A stretch of 64,000 nucleotides of DNA. Source: Bradyrhizobium icense. GTDB taxonomy: Bacteria; Pseudomonadota; Alphaproteobacteria; Rhizobiales; Xanthobacteraceae. A program made the position numbers and the translations under genes. A model generated the notes under the pieces. The model had not been told where the DNA came from. It did no database searches and saw only the letters and a list, made by a program, of their open reading frames with translations. The stretch covers positions 4,650,001-4,714,000 of the forward strand of contig NZ_CP016428.1 in assembly GCF_001693385.1 (NCBI RefSeq). Reading direction: 5' to 3'. Shown piece after piece: positions 32,330 to 40,434 of this stretch (positions are counted from its first letter, which is position 1; each line of letters begins with the position of its first letter).

Positions 32330-33835
32330 ATGCGAAAAATTCCGACCAATTCTCCGCCGGCACGCCGCAAGGCCGAGCTCGCGCTTGATCTCTCCGGCCC
32401 CCACGTGACGCCGGGCGCCTCCTCCCAGCACCGGCTCTATCAGGCGCTGTGCCACGCCATCACGGGCGGGATCGCAAAGCCCGGCGAGCCGCTGCCGCCA
32501 TCGCGCCTGCTGGCCAAGCAGACCGGCTTCCGCCGCAACGCCGTCACCTCGGCCTATGAGCGGCTGATCGCGGACGGTTTTGCGGTAGCCACCGTCGGCT
32601 CCGGCACTTTCGTCGCCGCGCGCATTCCCGCCCGCGTCCATGACGCACGAAGGACGAAGATCGCGATCGAAGCGCCGCAGCAGGGCCCGCTGGCGCTCGG
32701 CTGCACGCATATCGATGAAAGGGCGCTGCAGCGCTTCCGGGCGTTTGCCGGCCGGCGCATGCGCGCCTTCGGCAGCGAGCACCTTCAATACGGCGACCCC
32801 AGGGGCAGCCGCGAACTCCGGGCCGCGATCGCCGATCATTTGCTGTCGGCGCGTGGGCTGCGCTGCGATCCCGACCAGATCATGCTGACGTCGGGAACAC
32901 AGCATGCGCTGCGGATCGTGCTGGGCGCGATCCTGAAATCCGGCGATCAGATCTGGTGCGAAGACCCCGGCTATCCTGCCGCACGAAGGGCGACCGAGCA
33001 TTGCGGCCTGCGCGCCGTCTCGGTGCCGGTCGACGCCTCAGGCCTGATCGTGGCCATTGGCCGGGCCCTCGCGCCTTCGGCCGGCGCGGCCTATGTGACA
33101 CCGTCGCACCAGTTTCCGCTGGGCGTGCAGATGTCGATGACGCGGCGGCTCGAGTTGCTCGACTGGGCCAGAGATGCGGATGCCTTCGTAATCGAGGACG
33201 ATTACGACAGCGAATTTCGATACGACGGCGCACCATTGCTGTCGCTCGCCGGCATCGATCATCTCTCGCGCGTCATTTACATGGGCACGTTTGCAAAAAC
33301 ATTGTTCCCCGGATTGCGCATCGGCTACTGCGCGCTGCCCGAGCGCCTCGTCGGACCGGTGACGACCGCCCGTGCCGCGCTCGACCGTTTTCCCGGCACG
33401 CTGCTCGAAGGCGCCGTCGCGGACATGCTGAACTCCGGCGCGTTCGCGGCCAACCTGCGCCGGGTGCGCGGGATCTATCGCGAAGCGCGGGACGTGCTGG
33501 CCTCGACCCTGTCGGCGGCATCGGACGAGCGGCTGTCCGTGCCGGTTCCCTCGCAGGGACTGCACCTTGTCGCGCAATTCGATCCATCGACCGATCCGCT
33601 GATTGCCGCAAAGGCAAAGGCCGAGGCCGGTGTCGCGGGCTGGCTGCTGGCGGAAACCTATTTTCGCGCGCGGCCGTTGCCGGGCTTTGTATTGGGATTT
33701 GCCGGCCACAAGCTGCCGCATTTGATCGCGTCTGCCGAGCGGCTGGCGAAGTCATCGCTTGCCGCCTTGCAAGCAAGTCGCAAGCCGAGCAAGGGTGGAA
33801 CTGGCAAGGTCAAACGGCTGAAGGCCGCAACCTGA
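32330..33835 (+). CDS. MocR/PdxR-type regulator (GntR helix-turn-helix fused to aminotransferase domain)
   Basis: The 501-residue protein starts with a GntR winged helix (about residues 25-95, QALCHAITGGIAKPGEPLPP and VTSAYERLIADGFAVA). A class-I aminotransferase-like domain follows (about 130-480), with MLTSGTQHALRIVLGAIL, EDPGYPAARRATE, FVIEDDYDSEFRYDG and the PLP-lysine segment GTFAKTLFPGLRIGY. MocR regulators use bound PLP as a sensor rather than for catalysis. It is divergent from the PNPOx-like gene, which is its likely target. The tail after residue 480 is basic and Lys-rich. Confidence 0.92.
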   Translation: MRKIPTNSPPARRKAELALDLSGPHVTPGASSQHRLYQALCHAITGGIAKPGEPLPPSRLLAKQTGFRRNAVTSAYERLIADGFAVATVGSGTFVAARIPARVHDARRTKIAIEAPQQGPLALGCTHIDERALQRFRAFAGRRMRAFGSEHLQYGDPRGSRELRAAIADHLLSARGLRCDPDQIMLTSGTQHALRIVLGAILKSGDQIWCEDPGYPAARRATEHCGLRAVSVPVDASGLIVAIGRALAPSAGAAYVTPSHQFPLGVQMSMTRRLELLDWARDADAFVIEDDYDSEFRYDGAPLLSLAGIDHLSRVIYMGTFAKTLFPGLRIGYCALPERLVGPVTTARAALDRFPGTLLEGAVADMLNSGAFAANLRRVRGIYREARDVLASTLSAASDERLSVPVPSQGLHLVAQFDPSTDPLIAAKAKAEAGVAGWLLAETYFRARPLPGFVLGFAGHKLPHLIASAERLAKSSLAALQASRKPSKGGTGKVKRLKAAT

Positions 33836-33922
33836 TGCCCTCGCCGGCCCGCGCTCTATCAGAATCGGGGCCGCGTCACTAAGCTCGAGATTCAAAATCA
33901 ACTTCACGAACGGAAATGCCCG

Positions 33923-34183
33923 ATGCCCGGCCATGGCAAACTCCCGTCTCTCGTCATCGGCGCCTTGATCGCAGCGGTGCTCGGCTGCGCAACGACGGCC
34001 CTCGCTCAGACGGTCTCGCGCGAGCAGGACATCGTCGACCTCAGACTCGGCCAGCGCGTCATGGTTGATGATGGATCGTGCCCGACGGGACAAATCAAGG
34101 AAGTCCAGGGGTCGCAAATGACGACGTCAGGCGTGCTCCGCACCCGCAAATGCATTCCGCGGCTGGGGACGAAGAAGCGCTAG
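33923..34183 (+). CDS. small exported hypothetical protein (86 aa)
   Basis: The product has a signal peptide (MPGHGKLPSLVIGALIAAVL, cleaved after ALAQ) and a mature part of ~57 residues: DIVDLRLGQRVMVDDGSCP, GQIKEVQGSQMTTSGVLR, and a final KCIPRLGTKKR. The two Cys residues may form a disulphide. Similar small proteins with the DLRLGQRV...GQIKEV pattern occur in Bradyrhizobium (from memory, a DUF6719-type name); the role is unknown. It is periplasmic by prediction, and convergent with the SnoaL-like gene. Confidence 0.75.
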   Translation: MPGHGKLPSLVIGALIAAVLGCATTALAQTVSREQDIVDLRLGQRVMVDDGSCPTGQIKEVQGSQMTTSGVLRTRKCIPRLGTKKR

Positions 34184-34198
34184 CGGCGGCCGCCCGAG

Positions 34199-34648
34199 CT
34201 AGAACATGCCGTTGGTGTTGGCGGCCTTCTCCGGAATTTCCTGCACGACATCCCAGTGCTCGACGATCTTGCCGTTCTCCAGCCTGAAAATGTCGACAAT
34301 GGCGCGGCCCCGCGTGCCCTTTTCGCGTACGCTGTGGACGTGCAGGATCACGTAGTCTCCGTCGGCAAAGGCGCGCTTGATCTCGCTGCGGGAGTCCGGA
34401 AACCTTTCACGCAAGAAGCCGAGGAACGCCTTGAAGCCTTCGATGCCGTCCGGCGCGGTCGGGTTGTGCTGGATATAGTGCGGCCCGAAAAACTTCGCCG
34501 CGGCGTCAAAGTCCTTCCGATTGAGAGCCGCATCGTAAAACTCGAGCACGGCCTTCTTATTGGCCTCCTGCGCCGCGGCGTCGGCAGCGAGCGCCGGAGA
34601 TATGGCAAGCGACAATAGGCCGATCAGGCCGATAAAAAGAGATCGCAT
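34199..34648 (-). CDS. exported SnoaL/NTF2-like protein
   Basis: The 149-residue protein has a signal peptide (MRSLFIGLIGLLSLAISPAL, cleaved after ALAA) followed by an NTF2-like cone fold: KKAVLEFYDAALNRKDFDAA, YIQHNPTAPDGIEGFKAFLG, then EIKRAFADGDYVILHVHSV and IVDIFRLENGKIVEHWDVVQ. This is the SnoaL-type cyclase/isomerase-like group, most of whose exported members have no known reaction. AAAGGAGCTGTC precedes the ATG at 34648; an ATG six codons earlier lacks this site. The gene is monocistronic. Confidence 0.85.
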   Translation of the reverse strand: MRSLFIGLIGLLSLAISPALAADAAAQEANKKAVLEFYDAALNRKDFDAAAKFFGPHYIQHNPTAPDGIEGFKAFLGFLRERFPDSRSEIKRAFADGDYVILHVHSVREKGTRGRAIVDIFRLENGKIVEHWDVVQEIPEKAANTNGMF

Positions 34649-34867
34649 GACAGCTCCTTTGTGCAATCGGTCTCGATACCAAGCCTAACCTACCAGCTTC
34701 CGTATTTGACGACGACCCCGCGCCACAGCGCATCGCGCTCGCGCGCCAACGACTCCTTGCCGACGCTGGCATTCCTCGCCGCGGCCGCAGCGACAGGAGG
34801 GGAGGTTCGAGTAGCTGTGACGCAGTAGACTTAAGGGCTTCTGCGGAGAATATTTGCTAAGCCGCGC

Positions 34868-35284
34868 TTACTGGTTCGTCGCCGGCTCGAACATGCATTG
34901 CAGCGTCGGCTTGGCGATCTTGGTGAAGGTCGGGCCGATCTCGGATTGCTTCGACGCCGGCACCCACGCGCTTTCGATCGTCGGCACTCCGGTCTCGCTG
35001 ATGCCGCGCAGCAACGCTGCGCGCAAATCGGCATCTTCCACGGTCGCCGCGGCATAGTCGTGCAGGCAGCCGCAAACACTTTCGGGATGCGCCCAACGTC
35101 CGACCATATGGGGCGCGCAGAGCCGCACGAACTCGCCGCGCGGATCAGGGACCTTGAAGATCGAACGGAAAGAGGTCTGCGGCGGCTGAAACTGGACTTG
35201 AACTTGGACCTGAGCTTGGGCCTGCGCTGCGCCGCTGAGAAGGGAGGAAGACAGGATTGCTGCAGAACAGATACGTGCGAGCAT
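34868..35284 (-). CDS. exported hypothetical protein with a Gln-Val/Ala repeat (138 aa)
   Basis: The protein has a signal peptide (residues 1-22, SSSLLSGAAQA) followed directly by a two-residue repeat (QAQAQVQVQVQFQ) and a folded part of about 100 residues. Three Cys residues lie in LCAPHMVGRW and SVCGCLHDYAA, with a fourth in LQCMF. It is periplasmic by prediction. I recognise no family; the Cys spacing suggests disulphides. The repeat is coded by GTCCAAGT-like units and could vary in length by slippage. Confidence 0.75.
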   Translation of the reverse strand: MLARICSAAILSSSLLSGAAQAQAQVQVQVQFQPPQTSFRSIFKVPDPRGEFVRLCAPHMVGRWAHPESVCGCLHDYAAATVEDADLRAALLRGISETGVPTIESAWVPASKQSEIGPTFTKIAKPTLQCMFEPATNQ

Positions 35285-35328
35285 ACAGGGCCTTTATCGG
35301 CGAATTTCTTGCAAAGGATCCGCCAGGC

Positions 35329-35490
35329 TCACTTGGCGGCCAGCACCATCGGCTGAGATGCCGCAGCCGCAACCGGCGAACCGTTATAGGCGAAGGTACC
35401 GATCCCCGGCAGGCCCTGATCCGAAGAACCAGCCATCGAGGGACCAGCCAGGATGAAGGCCAAGGCGAGGATGAAGCTGGTGGTCCGCAT
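35329..35490 (-). CDS. small exported protein (53 aa)
   Basis: The ATG at 35490 has GGAGA upstream. The product is a signal peptide (MRTTSFILALAFILAGPSMA) plus a 33-residue mature peptide that begins GSSDQGLPGIGTFAYNGSP. It is too short for a fold. It lies 44 bases upstream of the preceding exported-protein gene on the same strand, so the two are probably co-transcribed. Small secreted peptides of this form are common in Bradyrhizobium and uncharacterised. Confidence 0.7.
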   Translation of the reverse strand: MRTTSFILALAFILAGPSMAGSSDQGLPGIGTFAYNGSPVAAAASQPMVLAAK

Positions 35491-35873
35491 CTGACCGTCT
35501 CCGGTTGTCAGTGGCCGGCAGTGTCCGCCGTCTCGTTGGTCATCTGATAGCCATCGGCTGTTTCCGCACATCTGCGCCAAAACGAAAAATGGTTTCGTGG
35601 GACGGGAGAATTGTTTCGTGGGCCTTGTCGAACGAAACAATAGCGGGAAAAGTCCAATGAATTCAGCCGGAGCGCTCGTGCTTGAGATGCTCAGGCTGAA
35701 CCTCGCAAGCGGCCATTGGAGCCGCGTTGGCCCTCGTCCAATGGACGAGAACCGCCTCGCTTGCTGCCAGATCGGATGAACCGACGTTTCGATCCGGCCG
35801 ACTCAACCGAACGCCACGCAACTTTCCGCGTGCCTATGCGTTGTGACCCTTCCTCAACAAAAGGACAGCAGTC
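35491..35873. other. gene-poor stretch containing phased GTTTCG sites
   Basis: No well-supported gene is seen in these 383 bases. GTTTCGTGGG occurs at 35592-35601 and again at 35613-35622, and the reverse form ACGAAAC at 35632-35638. The second and third make a perfect 10-base inverted repeat, described separately. A 40-codon frame from 35657 has no ribosome site. Confidence 0.5.
35610..35641. promoter_or_regulatory. perfect 10-bp inverted repeat, candidate operator
   Basis: ATTGTTTCGT and ACGAAACAAT are separated by 12 bases. With the extra direct copy 21 bases upstream the half-sites are spaced about two helical turns apart, which suits a dimeric regulator. It lies 120 bases upstream of the small exported protein gene that starts at 35490 on the minus strand. 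The regulator is unknown. Confidence 0.45.
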
Positions 35874-36167
35874 GTGGGTGATGGCAACAGTGCAACCCCG
35901 ACCCGCAAACCCGGCCAGCCGGCGGTTGAAAATTGGTCTGGAAGTTCCGGCTCCGAAGGGCGGATCGATCCTTCCCCGAAGACAGCGCGCCAAGGAAAAG
36001 CCTCAGAGCATCCTGTGGGCCTTTGCGGCGCGATGTCGCAACAAGGCGGCGAATTTCGCGGCAATGTGTCGGCGCCGCAGAAATTCGTGCACCTCGTCGG
36101 CTGCCGCGACCGCAAGGTCGGGCCCGGCCCGGAGGCCCGCCAATATTCCAATCCGCTCAAGCGGTAA
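35874..36167 (+). CDS. hypothetical hydrophilic protein (97 aa)
   Basis: A GTG start with AGGA eight bases upstream gives a 97-residue product, MGDGNSATPTRKPGQPAVEN at the front and APQKFVHLVGCRDRKVGPGP near the end. It is rich in Gly, Ser and Pro and has no membrane segment. Codon third positions are GC-rich as expected for a gene here, but a second, longer frame (35716-36198) overlaps it on the same strand. I favour this one because of its ribosome site. No family recognised. Confidence 0.4.
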   Translation: MGDGNSATPTRKPGQPAVENWSGSSGSEGRIDPSPKTARQGKASEHPVGLCGAMSQQGGEFRGNVSAPQKFVHLVGCRDRKVGPGPEARQYSNPLKR

Positions 36168-36217
36168 GCCCGAAGCCCTCATCCCGGATCCAATTTGAAT
36201 CCTGGCTGGCATCGGAC

Positions 36218-36766
36218 TTACTGGATGAACTCACCGCATTTCTGAACCGCGGCCTCAGTGGCTCCCCAGGGCATGATCGGCACCGAGGAGGTTGAGTTTT
36301 TGGGTGAACCTTCGATCAGCTTGTCCGAATAGACCATGTAGACCAGCACGTTGCGCTTGGCGTCGCAGCCGCGAACGATCTGCATCTTCTTGAAGAACAG
36401 CGAGCGGCGCTGCCGGAACATGTCGTCGCCCTGCTCCAACTTGTGCTTGAACTTGATCGGGCCGATCTGGCGGCACGCCAGCGAAATGTCCGAGACTTCC
36501 TCGGCGAGGCCGAGCCAGCCCTTGAAGCCGCCCTTTTCCGGCACCGTGAAGTGGCAGGCCACTCCCTCGACCTCGGGATCGTCGACCGCGTAGGTCGCGA
36601 GCTTGTCGTTGGGGCTCAGCCATTTGAAGACCGTCGAGCGGCGAAAGATCAGGTCGGGCTCGTCCGCGGCCGACGCCGGACCTGCCTGCCACATGGTCAG
36701 CGCGAGCACCACCAAGGCCAGACTTCTCCACCTCTTGTCACACTTAACGATGGCCTTGGATGTCAT
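36218..36766 (-). CDS. creA: CreA family protein
   Basis: The 182-residue protein has a signal peptide (about residues 14-34, LALVVLALTM...PASA) and the CreA pattern: DEPDLIFRRSTVFKWLSPND, DDPEVEGVACHFTVPEKGGF, GLAEEVSDISLACRQIGPI, SLFFKKMQIVRGCDAKRNVL, VYMVYSDKLIEGSPKNS. CreA is a conserved periplasmic protein of unknown function, named for its place beside creBC in E. coli; those genes are not present here. The length is normal for the family. The gene stands alone. Confidence 0.92.
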   Translation of the reverse strand: MTSKAIVKCDKRWRSLALVVLALTMWQAGPASAADEPDLIFRRSTVFKWLSPNDKLATYAVDDPEVEGVACHFTVPEKGGFKGWLGLAEEVSDISLACRQIGPIKFKHKLEQGDDMFRQRRSLFFKKMQIVRGCDAKRNVLVYMVYSDKLIEGSPKNSTSSVPIMPWGATEAAVQKCGEFIQ

Positions 36767-37031
36767 TGATATCTCCGCTGAAGGGCTCGCCGCCTATGTA
36801 GTGGCAGAAAGCCGCACAGGAAGGCGGCAGGAAGATTTGGAAGGCCGCAGTACCGCCTTATGGATGGCGTCAGATCGAGCAGGCGCCGTTTAACGGATTG
36901 TGAGGCTTTTTTGCTACGATTGGGGCGAAAAGCGCTGCAATTAGAAGGCCTATGCTGGTGAACGCTTTTCGCCTCTGCGACAACAAACGGATCAGCAGGA
37001 CGGTAGATACGAGTATCCGGATTTGAGGATT

Positions 37032-38681
37032 ATGCGCGTGAGCGGGTATCGGTTTTTCAGTGCGAGTACTGCGGGCGCGACAATTTCGAAGCAGCGATTT
37101 TGGCAGATTGCGATTTTGACCGCGGCCGGCACCGTCGCCGTCGCTCCCCAGGCCGACGCCGCCGCCATGTTCTACTGGCAGGATTCAGACTCCGGCTATT
37201 ATTACCGGCCGATGCCGACGGTGCAGCCGCGCAAGCCGAAGGTGCGCCGGCCGTCAGCCAAGACCGAGGCGGTCGTCAAGGAAACCAACGCCAAGCCGCA
37301 GGGGCCACTGATCATCGCGGTTTCGATCGAGCAGCAGAAGGTTCGCGTCTACGACGCCAATGGGCTGTTCGCTGAAAGCCCGGTGTCGACAGGCATGAAG
37401 GGTCATTCGACCCCGATGGGCGTGTTCAGCATCATCCAGAAGCACAAGATGCACCGCTCCAACATCTATAGCGGCGCGCCGATGCCTTACATGCAGCGCA
37501 TCACCTGGTCGGGCATCGCGCTACATGCCGGCGTGTTGCCCGGCTATCCGGCGTCGCACGGCTGCATTCGCATGCCAACCGCCTTTGCCATGAAGATGTG
37601 GAACTGGACCCGGATGGGGGCGCGCGTCATCATCACGCCCGGCCAGATCACGCCTGCCAGTTTCTCGCACCCGTTGCTGGTGGCGCAGAAAGTCGTGCCG
37701 CAACCGCTCATCGCCGATGATCCGACGACCGACGCGCCCGCGGTGAAGGGCGACAAGGGCGCGGACGCAGGCCGTGCGGAGCCAAGCCTCGAACTCCGAT
37801 CGACCGTCGGCCACGCGGCGCCGTTGCGCGATCACACCCACACAGCGGATGCCGGCAGCGCACTGCCGACGAGCGCCGTCGTGACCATGTCCGACGCAAC
37901 GCCGCCTGCAGCCCGGGTCGTCCAGCCCGTCGGCGATACGTCGAGCGCGGAGGCAAAGGCGGACGCGTCGAAATCCGAGCCAGCTATCTCGGCACCGGGC
38001 GAGCCCACGACCGCAGCGGTTGGCAATGTGGAGCCAGCCAAAGTTGAGGCGCCCAAGCTCGAGCAGACCAAAGCCGCCGACGGGCCTGCCGAGCCCGTCA
38101 AGGCGGTCGCTGATACACCGGTCGCGCCGGCCGTCGCGCCTGAGGTCAAGAAGGATACCGCGCGTCTGCCCGGTGCGGACAAGGCTGCCAGAGCCGAACC
38201 ACCCAGGCGTCCCGGCCAGATTGCGGTGTTCGTCAGCCGCAAGGACTCCAGGCTGTACGTCCGCGAGAGCTTCAAGCCGCAGTTCGATTTGCCGGTGACG
38301 ATTGCGCCGAGCGACCGGCCGCTGGGCACCCATGTGTTCACCGCCAAGGTCGACAAGACCGATCCCAACCTGTTGCGCTGGTCGGTGGTCTCGCTACCGG
38401 TCACAGCCCGCAACGCTGCGCGGATCGATAACACCGATCGTGCCGCGCGGCGCGGCAAGACGGCCGGCGCAGCGCCCGCCGAGGCACAACTGTTGTCGGC
38501 GGCGAACACTCCGGCCGAGGCGCTGGACCGCATCACCGTCGCTCCCGAGGCGATTGCGCGGATCGCCGAGATGCTGACCACCGGCAGCTCGATCGTGGTG
38601 TCCGATCACGGCATCAACACGGGTGGCGAGACCGGCGAAGGCACCGATTTCATCGTCCCGCTCCGCATGGTCCAGCCATAA
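37032..38681 (+). CDS. L,D-transpeptidase (YkuD) with a second, Cys-less C-terminal domain
   Basis: The protein (about 549 residues) has an N-terminal hydrophobic segment (FWQIAILTAAGTVAVAP), then a YkuD catalytic domain (about 85-220) with HAGVLPGYPASHGCIRMP carrying the nucleophile C178. It would form 3-3 peptidoglycan cross-links or anchor proteins in the periplasm. A ~170-residue Ala/Pro/Glu-rich linker follows. The last ~160 residues (QIAVFVSRKDSRLYVRESF, APSDRPLGTHVFTAKVD, SSIVVSDHGINTGGETGEGT) look like a second YkuD domain that has lost the His-Gly-Cys motif. I start at the ATG at 37032 (GAGG four bases before); a TTG three codons earlier is possible. Confidence 0.9.
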   Translation: MRVSGYRFFSASTAGATISKQRFWQIAILTAAGTVAVAPQADAAAMFYWQDSDSGYYYRPMPTVQPRKPKVRRPSAKTEAVVKETNAKPQGPLIIAVSIEQQKVRVYDANGLFAESPVSTGMKGHSTPMGVFSIIQKHKMHRSNIYSGAPMPYMQRITWSGIALHAGVLPGYPASHGCIRMPTAFAMKMWNWTRMGARVIITPGQITPASFSHPLLVAQKVVPQPLIADDPTTDAPAVKGDKGADAGRAEPSLELRSTVGHAAPLRDHTHTADAGSALPTSAVVTMSDATPPAARVVQPVGDTSSAEAKADASKSEPAISAPGEPTTAAVGNVEPAKVEAPKLEQTKAADGPAEPVKAVADTPVAPAVAPEVKKDTARLPGADKAARAEPPRRPGQIAVFVSRKDSRLYVRESFKPQFDLPVTIAPSDRPLGTHVFTAKVDKTDPNLLRWSVVSLPVTARNAARIDNTDRAARRGKTAGAAPAEAQLLSAANTPAEALDRITVAPEAIARIAEMLTTGSSIVVSDHGINTGGETGEGTDFIVPLRMVQP

Positions 38682-38754
38682 CGGCTTGTTGAGGGGCGGA
38701 GGCCCGCGTATTGCGCTATGCTCGGTGCGGTTGAACCGCAGCCCGAGGCTTTTC

Positions 38755-39327
38755 ATGATGGACCGCAGGAGCATGATATCAGCAGCGCTAGCCGCGGTCG
38801 CGGGCATGGCGTCGAGCAGGCAATCCCTGGCGCAGGCCGCCATGAGTCGGATCACGGCTTACGCGTTTTCGTTTCCGGCATTGGCCGGCGGCGATATCAG
38901 GCTTTCCGAGTTTGCCGGCCGGCCCATCCTGATCGTCAACACCGCTTCGCTCTGCGGCTTCACCCCGCAATATGGCGGGCTGCAGGAACTGTGGACCGAG
39001 TTCGGTGGCCGCGGGCTGATGATCCTCGGCGTTCCCTCCAATGATTTCGGCGGCCAGGAGCCGGGTGGCACGACCGAAATCACCGCGACGGCACAAAATC
39101 ACCACGTCACTTTTCCGATCGCCGCAAAGGCCGTCGTCAAGGGACCGAACGCGCATCCGTTCTACAGATGGGCGGCGGAGGCGCGACCGAAGGAAGTTCC
39201 GCGCTGGAACTTCCACAAATACCTGATCGGCCGCGACGGCTACATCGCCGACGTCTTCCCGGAATCCATCGAACCCGTAGATACACGGGTAAAAACCGCC
39301 ATCGCGCGGGCATTGGCCGCTTCCTGA
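38755..39327 (+). CDS. glutathione peroxidase family protein, exported
   Basis: The 190-residue protein has the GPx core with Cys (not Sec) as nucleophile: C67 in NTASLCGFTPQYGGLQ, the Gln in GVPSNDFGGQEPG and Trp-Asn in VPRWNFHKYLIG. It reduces hydroperoxides using thioredoxin or glutathione. An N-terminal extension (MMDRRSMISAALAAVAGMAS, then SLAQ) looks like a signal peptide, and the twin Arg suggests Tat export, so it may protect the periplasm. It lies 73 bases after the transpeptidase gene on the same strand. Cytoplasmic GPx proteins usually lack such an extension. Confidence 0.9.
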   Translation: MMDRRSMISAALAAVAGMASSRQSLAQAAMSRITAYAFSFPALAGGDIRLSEFAGRPILIVNTASLCGFTPQYGGLQELWTEFGGRGLMILGVPSNDFGGQEPGGTTEITATAQNHHVTFPIAAKAVVKGPNAHPFYRWAAEARPKEVPRWNFHKYLIGRDGYIADVFPESIEPVDTRVKTAIARALAAS

Positions 39328-39484
39328 ATTAACCGGTTCGGGGACAAATCCGCTGCGTGTGATCGCAACGGTTGCATTGGCGCGCCTGCTCCAACTAGGC
39401 TACTGTGCGTCGCGGAATGGAGGCAGACCGGGACGACGGCAACGCCACCGACCGGGTGCGGGATTCTAATTTGGGGAAAACAGG

Positions 39485-40432
39485 ATGCGTATTGGGGCGG
39501 GGGTGATCTTTGCAGGCGCGGTTTCGCTGTTGGCATCGAGCGCGGCGTGGTCGCAGGTGCCACCCGCTAAAGGTATAGCCGCGTCTCAGGCAGCAGCGGC
39601 ACCAGTTCCCGCTCCGCCGCCAGCGCCTGTCTCGACCCGTCCGCCTTGCAACAATCCGAACGCGCTCGGCATCGGCCGCACCGTCGAGATCGACACGACC
39701 GGCGGTCCTGGCTTCGGCTTCGAGCATTTCAAGGAGCTCGACTTCCTTCGCGACAAGGAGGTGGTGCTGACCTTCGACGACGGCCCGTGGCCGGTGAATA
39801 CGCCTGCGGTCCTGAAGACGCTCGCGGAGGAATGCACCACCGGCATTTTCTTCCCGATCGGCAAGCACGCCACCTACTATCCCGAAATTCTCAGGCAGGT
39901 GATGGCGGCCGGCCATTCGATCGGATCGCACACCTGGTCGCATGCCGCGCTCGTCAACAAGAAGCTGAACGAGCAGCAGCGCAAGGACGAAATCGAAAAA
40001 GGTTTTAGTGCCGTGAAATGGGCACTCGGCGGCAAGGCGCCGGCGCCGTTTTTCCGCTTCCCCGCGCTGCAGCACCCGCCGGAGATGGTCACCTATCTCG
40101 GCGACCGCAACATCGGGATTTTCTCGTGCGACCTCGATTCCTTCGACTTCAAGGCGAGCAAGGCGCAGACGATCATCGACACCGTGATGCGCAAGGTCGA
40201 GAAGAACGGCAAGGGCATCATCCTGATGCACGACTTCCAGAAGCACACCGCGGAAGCCCTGCCCGAGCTTCTGAAGAAGCTGAAGGCCGGCGGCTACAAG
40301 GTGGTCGCGATGCGTGCCAAGACGCCGGTGCAGACCATTGCGCAGTATGACGAAGACATCGTCAAGGATCTGAAGCTGCCGACCGTGAGCTCGCGCCCGG
40401 TTTCCAGCGTCGTCCAGACGGTCTCGGAATAG
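39485..40432 (+). CDS. polysaccharide deacetylase (NodB homology domain)
   Basis: The 315-residue protein has a signal peptide (ending SSAAWSQ), a Pro/Ala-rich spacer, and a NodB domain from about residue 90: VVLTFDDGPWPVNTPAVLKT (motif 1, catalytic Asp), SIGSHTWSHAALVN (motif 2, zinc His pair), FFRFPALQHPPEMV (motif 3) and GIILMHDFQ (motif 5 His). It removes N- or O-acetyl groups from a polysaccharide or peptidoglycan in the envelope. It is not a nodulation NodB by context. The DHFR-like gene starts two bases after its stop, so they form a transcription unit. Confidence 0.93.
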   Translation: MRIGAGVIFAGAVSLLASSAAWSQVPPAKGIAASQAAAAPVPAPPPAPVSTRPPCNNPNALGIGRTVEIDTTGGPGFGFEHFKELDFLRDKEVVLTFDDGPWPVNTPAVLKTLAEECTTGIFFPIGKHATYYPEILRQVMAAGHSIGSHTWSHAALVNKKLNEQQRKDEIEKGFSAVKWALGGKAPAPFFRFPALQHPPEMVTYLGDRNIGIFSCDLDSFDFKASKAQTIIDTVMRKVEKNGKGIILMHDFQKHTAEALPELLKKLKAGGYKVVAMRAKTPVQTIAQYDEDIVKDLKLPTVSSRPVSSVVQTVSE

Positions 40433-40434
40433 TA

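Noticed and set aside
35716..36198. 160-codon open frame on the plus strand
   Set aside because: It overlaps the 35874-36167 frame, lacks a ribosome site and has an Arg/Ala/Pro-rich product typical of a shadow frame.
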